A stretch of DNA of 64,000 bases, taken from Roseimaritima ulvae (GTDB taxonomy: Bacteria > Planctomycetota > Planctomycetia > Pirellulales > Pirellulaceae). Under the pieces are notes generated by a model, which worked only from the letters and a program-made list of their open reading frames with translations, had not been told where the DNA came from and did not search any database. The translations under genes were made by a program, and so were the position numbers. Below are positions 24,774-34,700 of the stretch, one piece after another (the stretch's first letter is position 1; each line of letters opens with the position of its first letter). Where the stretch lies: the NCBI RefSeq assembly GCF_008065135.1, contig NZ_CP042914.1:7793404-7857403 (forward strand), in the 5' to 3' direction.

Positions 24774-26074
24774 ACCTGAAGTTCGAACATTATTCACGAC
24801 GCCAGATCATGCAGATTGCCGCGGCCTCGTTGGCCGGCATCAGTGGATCGGGCTGGTTGCCGCGATTGGCGGCTGCCAGTGAAGGCAAACGTCCGCCCAA
24901 GGCATGCATCCTGCTGTGGATGCCGGGCGGCCCCAGCCAACTGGAAACGCTGGACCCCAAACCCGGCCACCGCAACGGCGGCCCCACCGAAGCCATCGCC
25001 ACTTCGGTGCCGGGCATCCAGTTGAGCCAGAACCTGCCGCGGCTGGGCAAACAGATGCAGGACGTGGCCCTGATTCGGTCCATGCAAACCCGCGAAGGCG
25101 ATCATGGCCGAGCGACCCAGTTAATGCAAACCGGCTACCGTCCGTTGGGCGGCATGATCGAATATCCGGTGCTCGGTTCCCTGGTCGCCCATCGACTGGA
25201 ACCGGCCCAATCGCCATTGCCCGGCTTTGTCTCCATCGCGCCATTCCGCTTGGGCAACCTGGGCAGCGGATTTTTGGGGCCACGGTTTTCACCGCTATTG
25301 GTTTCCGGAGCCAGCAATGACCCCACGGCTCGAGCCAATCTGACGGTTGAAAATCTGGACCCCGCCGGGATCGAACGAAACGCCCTGTCCCAGCGTCAAG
25401 AACTACTGAACCTGATGCGATCCGGACTGCCCGGTGGAGCGACCTCCGCCATGAAGCACGCGGCGGTTTACGACCAAGCCATGCGGATGGTGGAAACCCG
25501 CGGCGAGGGCGCGTTTGATTTGGATCAAGAACCGGCCGAGCTGCGTGATGCCTACGGCCGCAATCGCTTCGGCCAAGGTTGCCTGCTGGCTCGACGACTG
25601 GTCGAACGCGGAGTTCCGTTTGTGGAAGTTTCGCTGGATGGCAACGGGGAAGGCACCTGGGATTCTCATATCAACAACTTCCGCGCCGTCAGCACGATGT
25701 GCGATTCGCTGGACCCCGCTTGGTCGACGTTATTAACCGACCTTCGCGATCGGGGATTGCTGGATTCGACTCTGGTCATCTGGATGGGTGAATTCGGTCG
25801 CACCCCAGTGATCAATTCCAGCGGCGGACGCGACCATTTCCCGGACGCGTGGAGCGTCGCGCTGGCCGGGGCCGGCGTTCGCGGTGGACAGGTCGTGGGC
25901 GAAACCACGGCAGACGCGATGCAGGTCAAAGATCGTCCGGTGGCCGCGGCGGAACTGTTCGCCACGGTGCTGGAGGCGATCGGAATCTCCTCGTCCAGCG
26001 AAAACGCGGCGGGCGATCGTCCCATTCCGATCGTCGACGAAGGCGGCTCGCCGATCAAGGAGCTGCTGGGATGA
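24764..26074 (+). CDS. DUF1501 protein, Tat-exported (sulfatase-like fold)
   Basis: 436 residues from ATG 24764, preceded by CGGAG. A twin-arginine signal is visible (YSRRQIMQIAAASLAGISG). DUF1501 hallmarks are ILLWMPGGPSQLETLDPKPG near the start, REGDHGRATQLMQTGYRP, and EFGRTPVINSSGGRDHFPDA near the end; the last is a metal-binding pattern of the alkaline-phosphatase/sulfatase superfamily. It forms the usual pair with the DUF1549/DUF1553 protein. The substrate is unknown. Its stop overlaps the EF-hand gene start (ATGA). Confidence 0.92.
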   Translation: MSLDLKFEHYSRRQIMQIAAASLAGISGSGWLPRLAAASEGKRPPKACILLWMPGGPSQLETLDPKPGHRNGGPTEAIATSVPGIQLSQNLPRLGKQMQDVALIRSMQTREGDHGRATQLMQTGYRPLGGMIEYPVLGSLVAHRLEPAQSPLPGFVSIAPFRLGNLGSGFLGPRFSPLLVSGASNDPTARANLTVENLDPAGIERNALSQRQELLNLMRSGLPGGATSAMKHAAVYDQAMRMVETRGEGAFDLDQEPAELRDAYGRNRFGQGCLLARRLVERGVPFVEVSLDGNGEGTWDSHINNFRAVSTMCDSLDPAWSTLLTDLRDRGLLDSTLVIWMGEFGRTPVINSSGGRDHFPDAWSVALAGAGVRGGQVVGETTADAMQVKDRPVAAAELFATVLEAIGISSSSENAAGDRPIPIVDEGGSPIKELLG

Positions 26075-27714
26075 AGCCGAAACGAAATCCCTCCCCCAAA
26101 CATCAACGTCTGCAGGTGCTGGGCCGAGCCGTCCTGGTGTGGTTGCTGTGCACCCCAATAGCAACCGCCCAGGCGGCTCCTTCAGACACCCACCGCGATC
26201 CGGCCGCCGGCCAACGCGACATGCTGCTGCTGTTGCCCGATGGGCCACTCCATCTTCGTATCCACATCACCGACAACGGCCAAACGCTGGAACAGACGCG
26301 AGCCGATTACCTGACGCGTCTGGTGGCCTCGTTGGACACCGATCAGGACGGCAAACTAAGCCGTGCGGAAACCACCAAACATCCGTTGTTTGTCAGCGGA
26401 CGTCGGTTCCAGGGCAACGCGTTCCTCGATTCCCTGCGATCCCGTCGGCCCTACACGCAACGGGAAATTGAATTGGCGGTCGATCGCGCGGCCGGTCAAC
26501 TGGTTGCTTATCGTCAGAACAACGCCTTGGCCGATCAAGATCTGAGCGTGTTTCGCACCTTGGACCAAGATGAATCGGGGTTGATCGATCGTGTGGAAAT
26601 GCAACTCGCCGCGGCCCGGATCGCCGCCCGCGACAGCGACTTCGACCAATGCATCACCTTTGATGAGTTTCTCAACGACGCTCCGCAACCCGCCTCGGGC
26701 GTGATCGTCAACTCCCTCGACGCCACTCCGCCCGGGGCGGTGCATTCGGAATTGCTGCGAGACGCCGCCGAACCGATCTTGGCCGCTCGCCTGGTACGTC
26801 GCTACGACGCCGATCGTGATGCGCATCTAACGGCTGCCGAACTGGGCTGGACCGCCGACCGCTGTGCTCCGCTGGACACCGACGCCGACGGCAAGCTCAG
26901 CATGCAGGAGCTGAACCGGCTTGCCACCGCGGCCCCCGACGTATCGATCCGGCTGGACCTGAGCGGCACCTCGGCGACGGCGATGCGTGTGGACGATCCG
27001 GCGGAGGACATCGAAATCGCTCGCTCCGACCTGGTTCGTCTCCGCCGCAACGGTTTGATGTTGAACATCGGCTACCGACACCGCGATCCAATGGCGGAAG
27101 CCCGCACCAACGCCGCGGCGGCTTTTAATGCCATCGACCTGGATGCCAACGGGTACCTGGACCGCGAAGAAATCACCGAACATCAGCGGTTCGAACGCTA
27201 CCTGTTCGACGCCATGGATAGCGACGAGGACGACCGCGTGTTCGCCGATGAAATGCAGTCTTACGTCGAACGCTACACCGAATCCGCATCCACGTCCTGC
27301 CAGGTCACTTTGTTTGATACCGGCAACGGCTTCTTTCAAATCCTGGACGGCAACGGCGATGGCCGAATTTCGATCCGCGAACTGCGGCAATGCGAATCCC
27401 GGCTACTGGTCATCGCCGATCAGAATCAACAACTCAACCCTTCGCGGTTGACCAAGTCCTATCGGATCGAAATCCAGCGAGGCGGCGTCAGCCTGTTTGG
27501 CCGCGTCGATCGCCCCACCCTGGAAACCCCCGAAGCGCTGCTCAAGCCGCCCACCGGACCGGTCTGGTTCCAGCGGATGGATCGCAACAGTGATGGCGAT
27601 CTGACCTGGGATGAATTCCTGGGACCACGAGATGTATTTCACCAATTGGACAGCGATCACGACGACCTGATCGACGAAACCGAAGCGACCCGCGCGATGA
27701 AAGAGGCCACATGA
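26071..27714 (+). CDS. Secreted protein with about ten EF-hand motifs
   Basis: 547 residues. ATG 26071 overlaps the previous stop and opens a signal peptide (VLVWLLCTPIATAQA). EF-hand calcium loops appear along the chain: DTDQDGKLSRAE, DQDESGLIDRVE, DSDFDQCITFDE, DADRDAHLTAAE, DTDADGKLSMQE, DLDANGYLDREE, DSDEDDRVFADE, DGNGDGRISIRE, DRNSDGDLTWDE and DSDHDDLIDETE. Some miss one ligand, so not all need bind Ca2+. Segments between them have beta character and no recognised domain. It probably is an extracytoplasmic calcium-binding scaffold. ATGA overlap with moxR downstream. Confidence 0.85.
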   Translation: MKPKRNPSPKHQRLQVLGRAVLVWLLCTPIATAQAAPSDTHRDPAAGQRDMLLLLPDGPLHLRIHITDNGQTLEQTRADYLTRLVASLDTDQDGKLSRAETTKHPLFVSGRRFQGNAFLDSLRSRRPYTQREIELAVDRAAGQLVAYRQNNALADQDLSVFRTLDQDESGLIDRVEMQLAAARIAARDSDFDQCITFDEFLNDAPQPASGVIVNSLDATPPGAVHSELLRDAAEPILAARLVRRYDADRDAHLTAAELGWTADRCAPLDTDADGKLSMQELNRLATAAPDVSIRLDLSGTSATAMRVDDPAEDIEIARSDLVRLRRNGLMLNIGYRHRDPMAEARTNAAAAFNAIDLDANGYLDREEITEHQRFERYLFDAMDSDEDDRVFADEMQSYVERYTESASTSCQVTLFDTGNGFFQILDGNGDGRISIRELRQCESRLLVIADQNQQLNPSRLTKSYRIEIQRGGVSLFGRVDRPTLETPEALLKPPTGPVWFQRMDRNSDGDLTWDEFLGPRDVFHQLDSDHDDLIDETEATRAMKEAT

Positions 27715-28754
27715 GCACGACCGCAGATACCACGCGAAACAACGACGGCCAGTTGTTGGCCGAAGTCGAAAAACTCCGCGATGCCCGGCAACATCTTCGC
27801 GAGCAGGTCGCCAAGGTGATCGTCGGCCAACAGGATGTCGTCGACCTGTTGCTGTTGGCCCTGCTGTGCCGCGGACACGTGCTGCTGCACGGCGTCCCCG
27901 GTCTGGGCAAGACCTTGATGGCTCGCACCCTGTCGCAAACCCTGGATCTAAAATTCAAACGGGTGCAGTTCACCCCCGACCTGATGCCCTCGGACATCAC
28001 CGGCACCGACGTGATCGAAGAGATGGAAGGCGGTGGCGGGCATCGCTTGAAGTTTGTCCCCGGGCCGATCTTTACCAACTTCATGCTGGCCGACGAAATC
28101 AACCGCACGCCGCCCAAAACGCAGGCCGCTCTGCTGCAGGCGATGCAAGAAGGCGAGGTCAGTATCGGCAACACCACCTATCAACTGGATCCGCCGTTTT
28201 TCGTGGTCGCCACGCAGAACCCGATCGAAATGGAAGGCACCTATCCGCTGCCCGAAGCTCAGGTCGATCGCTTTATGTTTAACGTTCGCGTCAGCTATCC
28301 AACGGTCGCGGAAGAGGCAGCGATTATTCGCGGCACCACCGGCGCTGTGGCCGCCAGCCCCACGGCTGTGTTGGCGGCCGAGGACCTGTTGAAACTGCAG
28401 TCGATCGTTCGCAGCGTGCCGGTCGCCGACGACGTGGTGATGTACGCCGCCCGACTGGTCAACGCCTCACGGCCGGCGAAAAACAACCAGGATGCCGACG
28501 CCAGTGTGGACATGGTCAGCCGCTACGTGACCTACGGTGCCAGCCCCCGCGCCGGCCAATCCCTCATCCTGGCAGGCAAGGCGCGAGCGGTGCTCGAAGG
28601 TCGTTATCACGTCGATTTCGAAGATGTGCGAGCGCTCGCGCATCCGGTGCTGCGACATCGACTGGTGCTGAACTTCCATGGCCGCGCCGACAATGTCGAC
28701 TCGGACGACGTCGTGGACGCCTTGCTGAAGCATGTCAAAAGCGAGGCGGTATGA
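27711..28754 (+). CDS. MoxR family AAA+ ATPase
   Basis: 347 residues. Walker A GVPGLGKT at 61–68, Walker B at about 124–130 (MLADEINRTPPKTQAALL) and sensor 1 at about 163–168 (VVATQNPIEMEGTYPLPEAQ), followed by a lid domain. MoxR ATPases act as chaperones that mature or insert metal cofactors, together with VWA-domain partners encoded beside them. Here DUF58, BatA-like and further VWA-like proteins follow directly, the standard MoxR/Bat arrangement. ATGA overlaps on both sides show translational coupling. Cytoplasmic. Confidence 0.95.
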   Translation: MSTTADTTRNNDGQLLAEVEKLRDARQHLREQVAKVIVGQQDVVDLLLLALLCRGHVLLHGVPGLGKTLMARTLSQTLDLKFKRVQFTPDLMPSDITGTDVIEEMEGGGGHRLKFVPGPIFTNFMLADEINRTPPKTQAALLQAMQEGEVSIGNTTYQLDPPFFVVATQNPIEMEGTYPLPEAQVDRFMFNVRVSYPTVAEEAAIIRGTTGAVAASPTAVLAAEDLLKLQSIVRSVPVADDVVMYAARLVNASRPAKNNQDADASVDMVSRYVTYGASPRAGQSLILAGKARAVLEGRYHVDFEDVRALAHPVLRHRLVLNFHGRADNVDSDDVVDALLKHVKSEAV

Positions 28755-29638
28755 GCGTCCCGGCGTGGCTTCAACCCGATGAATTGGCTCGGCTCAGTTC
28801 GCTGGAACTGCGTGCTCGGGGCGTTGTCGAAGGCTTCCTGCAAGGCTTGCACCGCAGCCCCTTTGTGGGCTACAGCGTGGAGTTCTCGTCGCACCGCCGC
28901 TACGGGGCCGGCGACGACCTGCGACACGTCAACTGGAAGGTGTTCGCTCGTCAACGCAAACTGTACGTCAAAGAGTTCGACGCGGAAACCAATTTGAACC
29001 TGTACCTGTTCGTCGATGCCAGTCGTTCGATGCAGTGCAAGGTCGATGGCGCGATGACCAAATACGATTACGCCGCCACCTTGGCCGCCGCAATGGCTTT
29101 CCTAGCGATGAAACAGCGCGATGCCGTAGCCCTGGGTTTGGTGGACGACGGTGTCACCCAGTACATGGAACCTTCGGTCAAACCCGGACGCTGGGAAGAT
29201 TGCCTGCGTATGTTGTCGACCACGCCGCAACAACCGGTCACGGCCCTGGCCAAATCTCTGGAACAAGCCGCTGCATTGGCTCGCCATCGCGGCATCGTGG
29301 TGGTGATGAGCGACTTGGTCGATGAAGTGCCGGAGGTCGAACGCGGCCTGCAACAACTGCGGCACCGCGGTCACGAAGTCGTGTTGTTCCACATCTTGGA
29401 TCCTTTCGAACGCTACCTGTCGCACGAGGGACGCGTCCGTGTTTTGGATATGGAAGGCAGCGGAGACGTGACGACGGATGTGGAAAGCATCCGCGGCGAC
29501 TACCTGCAACGGGTCAATCGCTGGTGTGATCAACTGGAAGACGCCTGTCGCCACCAAGGCGTGGATCGACTGGAATGGACCACTGACAAACCACCCTCCG
29601 AAGCCCTGGTCGACTATCTAGTGAAGCGAACACGTTAA
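28751..29638 (+). CDS. DUF58 domain protein (MoxR partner)
   Basis: 295 residues, ATG overlapping the moxR stop. The DUF58 signature is at about 45–75 (VEFSSHRRYGAGDDLRHVNW, KVFARQRKLYVKEF), followed by a VWA-like fold with a MIDAS-type start (LYLFVDASRSM) and a later VVVMSDLVDEVPEVERGLQQ strand. DUF58 proteins accompany MoxR and are likely its substrate adaptors. No membrane helix is seen, so it is probably cytoplasmic. The next gene starts three bases after its stop. Confidence 0.93.
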   Translation: MSVPAWLQPDELARLSSLELRARGVVEGFLQGLHRSPFVGYSVEFSSHRRYGAGDDLRHVNWKVFARQRKLYVKEFDAETNLNLYLFVDASRSMQCKVDGAMTKYDYAATLAAAMAFLAMKQRDAVALGLVDDGVTQYMEPSVKPGRWEDCLRMLSTTPQQPVTALAKSLEQAAALARHRGIVVVMSDLVDEVPEVERGLQQLRHRGHEVVLFHILDPFERYLSHEGRVRVLDMEGSGDVTTDVESIRGDYLQRVNRWCDQLEDACRHQGVDRLEWTTDKPPSEALVDYLVKRTR

Positions 29639-29641
29639 GCC

Positions 29642-31705
29642 ATGAGTTTCATTCAAACCGGATTCCTGCTGGCCTGCGCCGCGGTCGCCATACCGCTGGT
29701 GGTTCATCTATTGAACCGCTGGCAAGTCCGACGCGTGGAACTGGGCACGATGCGGTTCTTGGACGAAGTCATCCGCGGCGGCGCCCAACGACGCCGCATC
29801 CGCAAATGGCTGCTGTTGGCCACGCGGATGGCGTTGGTGGCCTTACTGGCCTTGCTGTTTGCCAGACCTTACTTGCTGCAGTCCACACGCGGCGGAGGCG
29901 ATCGGCTGCGAATCGTCCTGGTGGACCGCTCGGCCAGCATGGGCATGCCGGGCAAACAGGGGCGACTGGTCGACGACGCGGTGCAAGCCGCCACGGCCAG
30001 TTTGGGCGACATCGACGACGAGACCAAGGTGCTGTGGGCTTGGTTTGACGGCCAAGTGCAACCGCTACGCGAAGCCTCCACCCGGCCCTCGCCACCGCGA
30101 GTGCTGGACGGCCATACCGATTACGTGTCGGCCCTCGCCTGGGCCCGCGATACGGTCGCGGCGCATCCGGACTCACTGGCCGAAGTCCTGATCGTGACCG
30201 ACCTGCAACGCAGCGGTTTAGCCTCGCGGCAGACGAGCAGCGTGTTGCCGGACAGCTCGCAGACTGGTGCCGAAGGGTTGGGCTTTCCCGGCGACGTCCC
30301 CGTGCAACTGGTCGACGTGGGCCGCGCGGCGGCAAACAATTTGGCGATTACCCAGTTAAACATCGGCACCACGCGAATCGACGCCCATCGCCCACTCAAA
30401 TTCTCCACCACGCTGTTTAACTTCGGCTCCCTGCCCTACGAAGACGTCCCGCTGATCGTATCCGCCTTCGATGGGAAGCGGACGGTACGGCTGACCAAAT
30501 CCGTCAGCGTCCCGGGCGGTCAGGCGGAAGACATCTCGATCGATCTGGGAAACCTGCAACCCGGCGTTTGGCAAATCACCGTATCGCTGGACGTGGAAGA
30601 CGACTTGGCCGCGGACAATCGGCGGCTAACGGCCATGGAAGTCGCCCGTCCGATCGACATTCTGGTGCTGGACGCCGGCTCACACACAGCCGGTTCGCAA
30701 AGCGAGAGTTTTTACTTGGCGGCCGCATTGAACCAAGGCCAGCGGGCGTTCGACGACTCCCTGGCTTCTCTTACCAGCGGCGAATCGTCCGCCACCACGC
30801 TGGTCACGACAACCGACGATGGCAACGTTCCCGCGTCTTCCCGCCGACGGTTTGCCGCCGAAGTCCTTTATTTGCAAGATCACCCGCTACCGCGATTAGC
30901 CGCCGAGCGACATCCGCTGGTGGTCGTGTCCAACGCTGCGCAGTTGTCGGAGCGAATCGTCGGTGAGCTGCAAAATTACACTCGCCAAGGCGGCCGATTG
31001 TTGGTGTTTGCCGGCGAGGGAAGTTCCGCCCGGTCGCTGGAGCCATGGAACGAATCCCCATTGGCTCCGGGAACGTTGGGAGCGCCACGGGGCAGTGGCG
31101 TGACCCCGTTCCGGATCGCCACGATCCAAACCGGCACGTCGATGCTGTCGCCCTTCGAAGATCCCCAACACGGCGACTTGTCCCGTTTGGCATTTCACAA
31201 ACGCTTGCCTGTGACGGTGGCCCAAACGACCAAGGTCCTGGCGGCCTTTGCGCCGGATGCGCCCGCGGTCACCGAACACTCGCTGGGACATGGTCGGGTG
31301 GCATGGTTTATGTCCAGCGCGGACGCCAGCTGGGGAAACTGGACGACCAGCCCCTTGTACCTTCCGATGGTGCAACAAATGGCCGCCGACCTGCTGAACC
31401 TCACGGGCGAGGGACCGATCCGGTTCCGTCACGTCGGCGACATGCAATCCGAACATGCCGGTTTTGAGCCACGCGACGAGGCGCTGTACGTCGTCAACAG
31501 TTCGGCTCAAGAATTTGATCCCACCCGCATCGAGGCCGCTGAGTTCGCTGAACACTTTGGGCTCAGCTTGGTGGATAGTTTTGCGGCAACCAGCATTCGG
31601 CAAGTTGCCAAGCAAAAACCGTACGAGGTATGGCCCTGGCTGGCAGCCATTGTGTTTGTGTTATTGGTAGCCGAATTTGCTTTGGCGAATCGCACTTCCG
31701 CTTGA
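29642..31705 (+). CDS. BatA/VWA-type membrane protein
   Basis: 687 residues. The N-terminus is the BatA-type two-helix region (FLLACAAVAIPLVVHLLNRW; LLATRMALVALLALLFARPY). A VWA domain follows with the MIDAS start IVLVDRSASM. The middle (about 230–330) is an Ig-like region (LKFSTTLFNFGSLPYEDVPL) and about 360–560 resembles a class I glutamine-amidotransferase-like fold (LVVVSNAAQLSERIVGELQN, YTRQGGRLLVFAGEG). A last membrane helix is at about 662–680. It is the expected membrane partner of the MoxR/DUF58 pair. The large extracytoplasmic part may sense or hold substrate. Confidence 0.9.
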   Translation: MSFIQTGFLLACAAVAIPLVVHLLNRWQVRRVELGTMRFLDEVIRGGAQRRRIRKWLLLATRMALVALLALLFARPYLLQSTRGGGDRLRIVLVDRSASMGMPGKQGRLVDDAVQAATASLGDIDDETKVLWAWFDGQVQPLREASTRPSPPRVLDGHTDYVSALAWARDTVAAHPDSLAEVLIVTDLQRSGLASRQTSSVLPDSSQTGAEGLGFPGDVPVQLVDVGRAAANNLAITQLNIGTTRIDAHRPLKFSTTLFNFGSLPYEDVPLIVSAFDGKRTVRLTKSVSVPGGQAEDISIDLGNLQPGVWQITVSLDVEDDLAADNRRLTAMEVARPIDILVLDAGSHTAGSQSESFYLAAALNQGQRAFDDSLASLTSGESSATTLVTTTDDGNVPASSRRRFAAEVLYLQDHPLPRLAAERHPLVVVSNAAQLSERIVGELQNYTRQGGRLLVFAGEGSSARSLEPWNESPLAPGTLGAPRGSGVTPFRIATIQTGTSMLSPFEDPQHGDLSRLAFHKRLPVTVAQTTKVLAAFAPDAPAVTEHSLGHGRVAWFMSSADASWGNWTTSPLYLPMVQQMAADLLNLTGEGPIRFRHVGDMQSEHAGFEPRDEALYVVNSSAQEFDPTRIEAAEFAEHFGLSLVDSFAATSIRQVAKQKPYEVWPWLAAIVFVLLVAEFALANRTSA

Positions 31706-31724
31706 CCGTTGCAGGATCCCGACG

Positions 31725-34700
31725 ATGAATCTCCCCACCGTTTCCCACGACGTAGCTCAGCGTTTCCACTCCTTGCGACGCCGGTATTTACTGGTCGATG
31801 CCGCCATCGCCGTACTGCTTGCGGCGACCGCGATGTGCGGGTTGTGGATGCTGCTGGCCACCGGAGACTACCTCTGGGAATGGTCCTTGCTATGGCGCGC
31901 GATCGGGATCTCGGCCAGCGGGTTTGCGATCCTTGCCTGGCTGAGTTTCCGGATCATCCGCGCCTTCCGCCGCACTCGCCAACGGTCCTTCGCCCAACGA
32001 ATCGAAACGGTGTTCGGCGATTTTGGACAACGCATTCGCACCGTATTGGATTGTGTCGAAGGACGCGTGCAGGGACCGCAAGCGATGTTGGCGGCCCTCG
32101 GCCATCAAACCCTCGGACGCTGGGAAACCCTCGCTCCTTCCACGCTGATTCCTTCGCGGACGCTGGCCATGGGCGGTGGAATTTGTTTGTTGGCGGCAGC
32201 GGCCATCGTCAGCACCTTCTTGGCCGGTGGCCCCTGGCGAACCGCTCTGCTGCGTTCCCTTGGCAGCGACCTGCCCTACACCACGCTCTCGGTCACTCCC
32301 GGAGATACACGCGTGCTGGAAGACACTCCGCTGACCGTCTCTTTAGAGCTGTCCGGCCGTTTAAATCGCACCGTGGCGATTCGTTACCGAGAACGGACGC
32401 CGCACGATCCATCGGAAAACTCCGACGCGGACGCAACCGTGGCAAGCTGGATGGAAACCGAACTGCTACCGCTCGAATCCCAACCCCATCGCTTTGAATT
32501 TGATTTGGGCAAACTGAAACAGGATGTCGAGTATCAATTTTTGACCAACATCGGCAACACCCGCGTGTTCCTGGCCGAAGTCCAACCACTGATCGAAGCC
32601 CAACGGATTGAAACCACCGTCCAACCCCCGACCTACACGCGTTTGCAACCGCGGACGTTTACGAGCAACGAAGTCACCGTGCTGGAGCGTTCCGAAGTGA
32701 CCGTGACAATCGAAACCAATCACCCGCTAGATCAGGCCCAATTGGCGATCGGCCCCAAGCGGTCGCAGCTGCACAAAGTCGACTTACAACCCAGCGACGA
32801 TCCCAAGCAGTGGAGCTTTACGCTGCCCAGCGAAGAACCTCTGTACTGGAAATTTTCCGGCCAGGGTCCCGACCAAACTCCGATGCATCCGGTGGTTGGC
32901 CGGTTGCGAGTCCGCAGCGATGCCGCGCCCCGCATCGCTTGGCGCGATCCGGTAGACGAGATCCGCGCACACACCCTGGCCGAATTGCCGATGCGTGCCC
33001 ACGTCGCCGACGATTTTGGCATCCAACAAACGGCCATCGTGTTCCAGTTGGGTGACGAAGACGAATACGTCTTAACCGACTGGTCCGCGGAAGCAGAAAA
33101 GCTAAACCAAAACCAAGCCCAAAACGCGGACGACGAGGCATCGCCCAGCACCACGCGACTGCGGCTGGAAGAAATTTTGCCGCTTGAATCGTTTGCCTTA
33201 ACCGAACGCGACTATATCAGCTACTACGCGTATGCGATCGACAACCGCCAGCCGCAACCGCAACGCAGCGAGACCGATATCCGCTACATCGACATCCGTC
33301 CGCTTCGCCAATTTTTCTCCGAATCCGATCTGATGCCGAACGAAGACGGAGGCGGAGGCGGCTTGCTGGTCCAGCTGGATGAGATTATTCGCCGCCAACG
33401 ATTCATGATCAATCGCACGCGGCGTCTGACCCGTCTGCCGGCCGACCAATTGAGCTCGCAACTAAACGCCCTCGACCGGATGGTGGAAAGCCAAAGCGAG
33501 TTGGCCAGCTTGACGCGTTTTTTGGCGGAATTCCTGCTCTCGCGCGGCAACGACGATGTGGAAGCCCTCAACCAAGCCGAAGCCGCCATGCTGCAAGCGG
33601 CCGACTCTCTGGCAGCCGGCAGTTTTGACTTGTCGTTGGCTCAGCAACAGGACGCGCTGCGAGCCCTGGCCGAAGCCCGGCGTACGCTGGAAATTGTGTT
33701 AAGCAAACGCCGCTCGCAAGCACAACAGCGTCAACTGCAAAACTTCGCACAACAGCTGCGACAAAAGCTGCGTCGCCAGCGAGATCAAACGGAACAGGAA
33801 ATCGCCGACAGCCTGAAACAACTGGCCGCCGACCAGACGCAATTAAGCAAAATGGCCCAGCAGCGTCTGCAGCCCTCCAGTTGCCCGGCCGGCACCCAGG
33901 GCGGTTCCAACACGGGTGCCACGCCAAATCCCGCCATGAACGCGGAAGCAACCGGCACGGGCACGATCCCCAACCCCGAATCGCCAAAGGAAGCGTCCAC
34001 AAATAAGTTACCGAATCGAATTGTAGCGGCAGGGCGCAAGCCCTCCGGTTCTGCGGCACCGGACGGCTTGCGCCGTTCCGCTAAGACGGAAACTTATCTG
34101 GGGATGGTCCCTAAGTCCGAAGACGACTCGCTGGAGCAACAGGCTTTTCAAGACGAATTGTTTGCCGGCGAATTGGATTTACTGGAAAGATTGCAAGACA
34201 TCGAGAACAACTTGAGCGAACGGTTGAGCGAGTCGCCGTTGTTGGCTCGGCGGGTCAACGAAACCCGACAAGCCTTGGACGCCCTGGCGGTCGATGCACG
34301 CAGCAACACCCTGGAATCCTTTGTTGCCGACAGCCAAGACGCCGCCGATCAACTGCGAGAGATGAGCCTGCAGCTGGACGCGATTGCCGCTAGCGAACCG
34401 GTCACACGGGTCTCGTCGCTGCGTGACATGACGACTTCGCTGGCTTCGATGGAGCTGGAATTGGCCGCACAAATCATGGACCAAAACCGTCCAGATACCG
34501 CCGACAATTCGGAACCTGTCCGCGACGGCGAAGGCTCAAGCGAGCACGACATGGAACCGTCCTCCGATTCGCTTGCCGAGATCGATCCGCGGCTGGTTCG
34601 CCAGTTGCAGCGACGAGCCGAAACGGTGGAGGACGTCCTCAAAACCCCGGTGGGTCTGGGAGACATCCAAACCAGCGAAGTCAAAGATCAATTGGACCGG

